Made by a program: the position numbers and the translations under genes. A stretch of DNA of 64,000 nucleotides from Piliocolobus tephrosceles (lineage: Eukaryota > Chordata > Mammalia > Primates > Cercopithecidae). Each line of letters starts with the position of its first letter. Position 1 is the first letter of the stretch. Positions 56,926 through 64,000 of this stretch are shown here, in pieces. Under the pieces are notes generated by a model. It saw only the letters and a list, made by a program, of their open reading frames with translations. It was not told the origin of the DNA and did not search any database. Location: contig NC_045448.1 in the NCBI RefSeq assembly GCF_002776525.5, positions 106,579,783 to 106,643,782 on the forward strand. The letters are read 5' to 3'.

Positions 56926-57206
56926 AGCCAGATGCCATGGCTCACGCCTGTAATCCCAACCCTGTGGAATGTCGCGGTGGGAGGATTGCTTGAGCTCAAG
57001 AGTTTGAGACCAGCCTGGGCAACATAGTGAAACCCAGTCCCTACAAAAAATTTTTTTAAAGTAGCTAGGCATGGTGGTATGCGCCTGTAGTCCCAGCTAT
57101 TCAGGAGGCTGTTCAGGAGGCAGAGGTTACAGTGAGCTGAGATCACACCACTGCACTCCAGCATGGGCAACAGAGCCAGACCCTGTCTCAAAAAAAAAAA
57201 AAAAAA
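56926..57206 (+). repeat. AluJ-type, sense
   Basis: GCCAGATGCCATGGCTCACGCC through GGGCAACAGAGCCAGACCCTG and an A17 tail. AAAAAGTCACA precedes and follows it. The right arm lacks part after GGAGGCTG, where TTCAGGAGGC is repeated. Confidence 0.92.
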
Positions 57207-57639
57207 GTCACAAGAAAGAAACACCCATCTTTTATGCTAGATAACTGTCTGCACGCAGTGCCTTGGGTACTATGGCAGTCTTCTTGCAGTCAGTGAGGTG
57301 TTCTAGCCTGAGGACTGATACCATGCAGTCGCCAAAAACAGGCATTTTGTGTAACAGAGTGGAAGGATGGAAAGAACCTGCGTCTTTCATAATGTTGTTG
57401 AACTGCTAAATTAATCAACCGTGGAACTGCCCTACTTTAGGTCTTTTTGTTTGGTGACACTTTGATCTATTGGAGAGTGCATGGTACCTGGCACTGCTGA
57501 CCTCTTCCTCCCTCTCAGATCTTTCCCTTCCTGTACTCTTGTGAACCACTGTCCATGTTTTCCTCCTGTGCCTGAGGCTATTTTTAAAATTATCTTTCAA
57601 GGGTTTATGTTCCTCTGCGTATCCCCAAATTGCAGCTGT
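57207..57639. other. Intron, unassigned
   Basis: No repeat recognised with confidence. The pyrimidine-rich 57481-57639 may already belong to the following L2. Confidence 0.45.
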
Positions 57640-58300
57640 GTGCAGCTGCGTTTCTTTCCTCACCTCATTTCAGCCAACTCTGCACTTCCTTGCTGGGTGG
57701 GCTCTTCCATGCCTTTGGCATATGCCTGTAATCTCCCAATCTCTTGTCATACCCCTCACTCACCATGTGTCTCCAGCACCACCCTAAACTCACCATGTCT
57801 TGCTCTTCTGTATCTCCAGTCCATGAACGGTACCATAGTCACCAAAGCCAGAATCTTCAGGCTTCCTGGATTCTTCCCTTTCCCTCACAGCACTCTATCC
57901 CCTTCCCTGTCACATCCATTCCAGGAAGGAAACCTATGAATTTTTCATGTCTGTTCTTCTCTGATCCTCACTACTTACCCCTCTCCTCTTAACTCAGGTT
58001 CGCATCATTTCTCATCTGGACTGTTACCATATGCCTGCCACTTTCTAGTTTAGGATTCATGCTGTCAACAGGGAAATATTTTTCATGTCAAAATCTGATC
58101 ATGCCATTTTCCCCACTTCCTCTCCCCAAAAATTCCTTTAATGGTTTCCTATTTGCTTTCAGGATAAATGCTAAATTTCTTATTATAAAACCTGCCTTTT
58201 TACCTTCCTTATTATGTCCTCCACACCTGTAGAGAACTACATGTCATTTCCTGAAAGCACTGGTCTTCCTAAGGGCTGGGCATGTTATTAATACCTTGAG
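57640..58300 (+). repeat. L2 ORF2-end region, sense
   Basis: CCATAGTCACCAAAGCCAGAATC, GTTCGCATCATTTCTCATCTGGAC, CAAAATCTGATCATGCC, AATTCCTTTAATGGTTTCC and CAGGATAAATGCTAAATTTC follow L2 ORF2-end sequence. The 152-codon frame at 57481-57939 overlaps it and is not a gene. Confidence 0.75.
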
Positions 58301-59010
58301 TCTCCCCTCTAAAGATAGTTTTTTATGGAAGTTTTCATATATATAGGAAAGTGGAAAGAACAAATAATGTATGTACTTTTAACGTAAACTCAGGGGTTGT
58401 TACCATTTTTGCATATTTACTTTATACTTTCGTTGTCGAATCATTTGAAAGCAGCAGACCTCATGACCTTTCATTCCTAATTCTTTAGCACGCACTGCCA
58501 TGCAGTCGATCCTTTCACAACATGGCAGGTTAGGGGCATGGGCTCCCCACCACTGTGTAGTTGAAAATTCACATATAACTTTTGACTCCCCAAAAACTTA
58601 ACTGCTAACAGCCTACTTTTGACCAGAAGCCTTACTGATAATATAAACAGTCAATTAACATATATTTTGTATGTTATAGGTATTATATGTACTGTATTTC
58701 TACCATAAAGGAAGCTAAAGGAAAAATGTTAAGAAAACCTTAAGGAAATTCCCATTCATTAAGTGGAAGTGGATCATCATAAAGGTCTTCACCTCATCTT
58801 CACATTGAGTAGGCTGAAGAGGAAGTGATGGTCTTGCTGTCACAGGTGTCAGAGGCGGAAGAAAATCTGTGTGGACTCTCACAGTTCAAACCCATATTGT
58901 TCAGGAGTCAGCTGTATAAAGACATTCTGCATAAATAACTACAGTACCATTATTGACATTGTAAGAAAATTAATAGTAATTATGGAGTGCTTTTAATCTC
59001 CCTCTGTTTT
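58301..59010 (-). repeat. L1M 3' UTR, antisense, split by a Tigger-type element
   Basis: TTTATGGAAGTTTTCATATATA, GTTACCATTTTTGCATATTTAC and ATTTGAAAGCAGCAGACC before, and ACAGTACCATTATTGACATTGTAAGAAAATTAATAG after, the DNA transposon follow the antisense L1M 3' UTR. Confidence 0.75.
58503..58913 (+). mobile_element. Tigger-type (TcMar) non-autonomous element
   Basis: CAGTCGATCCTTTCACAACATGG at the left and TTCAAACCCATATTGTTCAGGAGTCAGCTG at the right are inverted ends. Inside: CATATAACTTTTGACTCCCC, GAAGCCTTACTGATAATATAAAC, AGTGGAAGTGGATCATCATAAAGG. The L1M rejoins across it. Confidence 0.88.
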
Positions 59011-59575
59011 TGTCAAGGCTGTAGTTGTTCGCTTTTAAGTGACAGAAATCTGAAACTAAGTCAGGCAAACATGAGAATATATTGGAAGACTGAGAACCGT
59101 AATATATCTGCAGGAAAGTCAGAGATGCAGCTGGCACCTGGGAGCAACAGCATTCACTTGCTCTAACACCACCAGGAGTCTTCTGTCTCTTATTTCTGCT
59201 TCCCTGTGTATTGGCTTATTCTCTCTCACTGCCAGTATCCTTTTCCTACAGCAATGGGAAGAAATTCGCTGACTGCTCTTCAGCCTTGCATTCTGTGTCT
59301 TCCCACCACTGGGAAGCTCTGTTGTAAAGCAAGCCTTTCCCCAATCTAACTGGCAGGGCTGGAAACTGCCTTCTCTCTGCTTCCATGGTGGTGTTAATCC
59401 TGCTGAGATGAGATGGAGCCCCGCCCAAAGTTTGGTTCAGATATCAAGACTGTTGATGTCACACATGGACACACACCAGCAGGATGAAAAGGTTTATTAT
59501 ACTCACCAAATGAAGCTTCTAGGGTAGGCAGTTGTGAGAAAGGGCTGGAGAGAGCAGAGAAAGACTAGCTTGGTT
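59011..59575. other. Intron, probable ancient repeat
   Basis: AGTGACAGAAATCTGAAACTAAG and GCTTCCCTGTGTATTGGC resemble an old mammalian repeat that I cannot name. No gene seen. Confidence 0.4.
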
Positions 59576-62500
59576 TTTGTTTTTTGTTTTTGTTTTTTTT
59601 TTGCTCATTATTGTCATTTTTTTAAAATTATTACTGTAAGTTCTGGGGTACATGTGCAGAATGTGCACTTTTGTTACGCAGGTATACATGTGCCATGGTA
59701 GTTTGCTGCATGCATCAACCTATCACCTACATTAGGTATTTCTCCTAATGTTATCCCTCGCCTAGCCCCCCAGCCCCTGACAGGCCCTGGAGTGTGATGT
59801 TCCCCTCTGTATGTCCATGTGTTCTCATTGTTCAACTCCCACTTACGAGTGAGAACATGAGGTGTTTGGTTTTCTGCTTTTGTGGTAGTTTGCTGAGAAT
59901 GATGGTTTCCACCTTCATGTCCCTGCAAAGAACATGAACTCATCCTTTTTCATGGCTGCATAGTATTCCATGTTGTATTATGTGCCCATTTTCTTTATCC
60001 AGTCTATTGATGGACATTTGAGTTGCTTCCAAGTCTTTGCTATTGTGAATAGTGCCGCAGTAAACATATGTGTGCATGTGTCTTTATAGTAGAATGATTT
60101 ATAGTTCTTTGGGTATATACCCAATAATGGGATTGCTGAGTCAAATGGTATTTCTAGTTCTAGATCTTTGAGGAATCGCCACACTGTCTTCTACAATGGT
60201 TGAACTAATTTACACTCCCACCAGCAGTATAAAAGCGTTCCTATTTCTCCACATCCTCTCCAGCATCAGTTGTTTCCTGACTTTTTAATGATTGCCATTG
60301 TAACTGGTATGAGATGGTATCTCATTGTGGTTTTGATTTGCATTTCTCTAATGACCAGGATGATGAGCTTTTTTCCATATGTTTGTTGGCTGCATATATA
60401 CTTTCTTTTGAAAAGTGTCTGTTCATATCCTTTGCCCACTTTTTGATGGGATCTTTTTTTCTTGTAAATTTGTTTAAGTTCCTTGTAGATTCTGGGTATT
60501 AGCCCTTTGTAAGATGGATAGACTGCAAAACTTTTCTCCCATTCTGTAGGCTGCCTGTTCACTCTGATGATAGTTTATTTTGCTGTGCAGAAGCTTTTTA
60601 GTTTAATTAGAGCCCATGTGTCAATTTTGGCTTTTGTTGCCATTGCTTTTGGTGTTTTAGTCATGAAGTCTTTGCTCATGCATATGTCCTGAATGGTATT
60701 CCCCAGGTTTTCTTCTAGGATGTTTATGGTCTACGTCATACTTTTAAGTCTTTGATCCATCTTGAGTTAATTTTTGTATAAGGTGTAAGGAAGGGGTTCA
60801 GTTTCAGTTTTCTGCCTATGGCTAGCCAGTTTTCCCAACACCATTTATTAAATAGGGAGTCTTTTCTGCATTGTTTGTGTCAGGTTTGTCAAAGATCAGA
60901 TGGTTGTAGATGTGTGGTGTTATTTCTGAGGCTCCTCTTCTTTTCCGTTGGTCTGTATATCTGTTTGGGTACTAGTACCATATTGTTTTGGTTACTGTAG
61001 CCTTGTAGTATAGTTTGATGTCACGTAGTATGATGCCTTTAGCTTTGTTCTTCTTGCCCAGGATTGTCTTGGCTATTCAGGCTCTTCTTTGGTTCCATAT
61101 GAAGTTTAAAGTAGTTTTTTCCAGTTCTATGAAGAAAGTCATTGGTAGCTTGGGGATAGCAGATAGCATTGAATCTGTAGATTACTTTGGGCATTATGGC
61201 CGTTTTCATGATACTGATTCTTCCTATCCATGAGCATGGAATGTTTTTCCATTTGTTTGTGCCCTCTCCTTGAGCAGTGGTTTGTAGTTCTCCTTGAAGA
61301 GGTCCTTCACATCCTTTGTAAGTCGGATTCCTAGGCATTTTGTTCTCTCTGTAGCAGTTGTAAATGGGAGTTACTCATGATTTGGCTGTTACTGGTGTAT
61401 AGGAATGCTTGTGAGTTTTGCACATTGATTTTGTATACTGAGTCTTTGCTGAAGTTGCTTGTCAGCAGCTTAAGGAGATTTTGGGCTGAGTCAGTGGGGT
61501 TTTCTAAATAAACCATTGTGTCATCTGCAAACAGAGACAATTTGACTTCCTTTTTTCCTATTTGAATACCCTTTATTTCTTTCTCTTGCCTGATTGTCCT
61601 GGCCAGAATTTCCAATACTATGTTGAATAGGAGTGGTGAGACAGGGCATCCTTGTCTTGTGCCAGTTTTCAAAGGGAATGCTTCCAGTTTTTGCCCATTC
61701 AGTATGATATTGGCTGTGGGTTTGTCATAAATAACTCTTATTATTTTGAAATATGTTCCATTAATACCTAGTTTATTGACAGAAGGGGTGTTCAGTTTTG
61801 TCAAAGGCCTTTTCTGCATCTATTGAGATAATGCTGTGGCTTTTGTCATTGGTTCTGTTTATGTGATGGATTACCTTTATTGGTTTGCTTATGTTGAACC
61901 AGCCTTGCACCCGAGGGATTAAGCCAACTTGATCATGGTAGGTAAGCTTTTTGATGTGCTGTTCAGGTTGCCAGTATTTTATTGAGGATTTTCACATCGG
62001 TGTTCATCAGGGATATTGGCCTGAAATTTTCTTTTTTTGTTGTGTCTCTGCCAGGTTTTGGATCAGGATGATGCTGGCCTCATAAAATGAGTTAGGGAGG
62101 ATTTCTTCTTTTTCTGTTATTTGGAGTAGTTTCAGAAGAAATGGTACCAGCTCCTCTTTGTACCTCTGATAGAATTTGGCTGTGAATCTGTCTGGTCCTG
62201 AACTTTTTTTGGTTGGTAGGCTAGTAATTACTGCCTCAATTTCAGAACTTGTTATTGGTCTCTTCAGGGATTCGATTCCTTCCTTAGACTTGGGAGGGTG
62301 TATGTGTCCAGGAATTTATCAATTTCTTCTAGATTTTCTAGTTTATTTGTGTAGGGGTGTTTATAGTATTCTCTGATGGTAGTTTGTATTTCTGTGGGAT
62401 AAGCGGTGATATCCCCTACAACATTTTTTATTGCATCTATTTGATTCTTCTCTATTAGTCTGGCTAGTAGTCTATCTATTTTGTTGACCTTTTCAAAAAC

Positions 62501-64000
62501 GCAGCTCCTGGATTCATTGATTTTTTTTTTTTTTTTTTTTTTGAAGGGTTTTTTGTATCTCTGTCTCCTTCAGTTCTGCTCTGATCCTGGTTGTTTCTTC
62601 TGTTAGATTTTGAATTTTTTTGCTGTTACTTCTCTAGTTCTTCTAATTTTGAAGTTATGTTGTCAATTTTAGATCTTTGCTGCTTTCTCTGATGAACATT
62701 TAGTGGTATAAATTTCCCTCTACACGCTGCTTTAAATGTGCCCCAGAGATTCTGGTACGTTGTGTCTTCGTTCTCATTGGTTTCAAAGAACATCTTTTTT
62801 CTGTCTTCATTTTGTTATTTACCCAGTAGTCATTCAGGAGCTGGTTGTTCAGCTTCCATGTAGTTGTGTGGTTTTGAGTGAGTTTCTTAATCCTGAGTTC
62901 GAATTTGATTGCGCTGTGATCTGAGAAACTGTTTGTTATGATTTCTGTTCTTTTGCATATGTTGAGGAGTGCTTTACTTCCAATTATGTGGTCAATTTTA
63001 GAATAAGCGTGATGTGGTGCTGAGAAGAATGTCAACTCTGTTGATTAGGGGTGGAGAGTTATGTAGATGTCGATTAGGTCTGCTTGGTCCGGAGTTGAGT
63101 TCAAGTCCTAAATATCCTTGTTAATTTTCTGTCTCATTCATCTGTCTAATATTGACAGTGGGGTGTTAATGTCTCCCACTACTATTGTGTGGGAGTCTAA
63201 GTCTCTTTGTAGGTCTCTAAGAACTTGCTTTATGAATCTGGGTGCTCCTGTATTGGCCACATATATAGTTAGGATAGTTAGCTCTTCTTATTGCATTGAT
63301 CCCTTTACCATTATATAATGCTCTTCTTTGTCTGTTTTGAACTTTGTTGATTTGAAGTCTGTTTTATCAGAGATTAGGATTGCAACTCCTGCTTTTTTTC
63401 CTTTCCATTTGCTTGGTAAATCTTCCTCCATCCCTTTATTTTGAGCCTATGGGTCTTTGCATGTGAGATGGGTCTCCTGAATACAGCACACTGATGGGCC
63501 TTGATTCTTTATTCAGTTTGCCAGTCTGTGTCTTTAATTGGGGCAGTTAGCCCTTTTACATTTAAGTTTAATATTGTTTTGTGTGAATTTGATCCTGTCA
63601 TTATGATGCTAGCTGGTGGTTTTGCCTGTTAGTTGCAGTTTCTTCATAGTGTTGATGTTCTTTACAATTTATTATGTTTTTGCAGTGGCTGGTACCGGTT
63701 GTTCCTTTCCATGTTTAGTGCTTCCTTCAGGAGCTCTCGTGGGGCAGGCCTGGTGGTGACAAAAATCTCTCAGCATTTGCCTGTCCGTAAAGGATTTTAT
63801 TTCTCCTTCACTTATGAAGCTTAGTTTGCTTGGATATATGAAATTCTGGTTTGAAAATTCTTTTCTTTAAGAATGTTGAATATTGGCCCCCACTGTCTTC
63901 TGGCTTGTAGGGTTTCTCCCGAGAGATCCGCTGTTAGTCTGATGGGCTTCCCTTTGTGGGTAACCCGACCTTTCTCTCTGGCTGCACTTAACAATTTTTC
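59576..64000 (-). mobile_element. L1P (L1PA-like), antisense, at least 4.4 kb, runs off the window
   Basis: The T-rich tail lies at 59576-59601, followed by the antisense 3' UTR (CTGGGGTACATGTGCAG, CACCTACATTAGGTATTTC), all of ORF2, the inter-ORF region (about 63500-63700) and the C-terminal part of ORF1 at the right edge (GGGTAACCCGACCTTTCTC). ORF2 is broken into pieces of at most 162 codons. The RT piece at 61331-61819 keeps the FADD motif (SLFADDTMVYLENP). Inactive, but the least truncated L1 here. Confidence 0.95.

Larger units (their letters stand above)
1..64000 (+). other. TMEM131: TMEM131 gene, internal part (introns plus three exons)
   Basis: The whole window appears to lie inside one gene read left to right. 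Three small exons at 5500-5561, 28692-28732 and 49849-49917 join in phase and give consecutive N-terminal residues that I recognise as TMEM131. TMEM131 is a large type I membrane protein of the secretory pathway. Family knowledge: its lumenal N-terminal PapD-like domain helps procollagen assembly and its cytosolic tail recruits the TRAPP III subunit TRAPPC8. No CpG-rich promoter or signal-peptide exon is seen, so exon 1 lies to the left. No exon following the third one is seen in the last 14 kb. Everything else is intron, mostly transposon-derived. Confidence 0.93.

Noticed and set aside
57481..57939. 152-codon open frame
   Set aside because: Pyrimidine-rich sequence overlapping L2; no recognisable protein.
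1..64000. Search for a multi-gene novel system, a tRNA or a CpG-island promoter
   Set aside because: None seen; content is explained by one gene's introns and transposon fossils.

Overview
This is primate nuclear DNA, almost all of it intron, packed with transposons. Three short exons encode consecutive N-terminal pieces of TMEM131 (transmembrane protein 131) on the + strand at 5500-5561, 28692-28732 and 49849-49917. They are probably exons 2, 3 and 4. Their reading phases join correctly (1 base carried in, then 0, then 2), and all have AG acceptors and GT donors. No promoter, first exon or later exon is in the window. The introns are at least 5.5 kb, then 23.1 kb, 21.1 kb and at least 14 kb.

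The species is most likely an Old World monkey. Three Alus (36207-36501 minus, 50204-50509 plus, 52843-53152 plus) carry the CTCAAGCC head and/or the GATCCGGCCACTGC right-arm change typical of cercopithecid AluYR-type elements. The human lineage AluY has GATCGCGCCACTGC. Two runs of N (10 and 100) show a draft assembly.

Layout. 1-5499: intron with Alus and an old antisense L1M. 5562-28691: the intron before exon 3, with a run of four antisense Alus (9.6-10.9 kb), an antisense L1M broken by a MER1 hAT element (11.0-13.5 kb), a solo MST LTR with a perfect 5-bp duplication (16.4 kb), a sense L1M holding a new 73-bp tandem array (19.2-19.5 kb), and a nest of L1P and a MaLR LTR inside an antisense L1M (23.0-26.2 kb). 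28733-49848: more nested L1s, including a twin-primed L1 (35.3-36.2 kb), an L1MA split by a Tigger-like element (36.7-38.0 kb), a 3.8-kb L1P (41.1-44.9 kb), a U6 snRNA fragment (47.3 kb) and a long L2 (47.5-48.2 kb). 49918-64000: an L1 with a 79-bp tandem array in its 5' part (50.6-54.3 kb), MaLR LTRs, L2, a Tigger-like element inside L1M, and a large antisense L1P running off the right edge.

The only functional coding content I can support is the three exons. All longer open frames lie in Alu, L1 or L2 sequence, apart from one unexplained frame at 31212-31661. I found no new multi-gene system. The most interesting observations are structural: the 73-bp array with an undersized gap, the 79-bp L1 array, an inverted pair of an unrecognised 101-bp element flanking exon 3, a U6 fragment inside an L1M, and large homologous L1P copies flanking exons 3 and 4.
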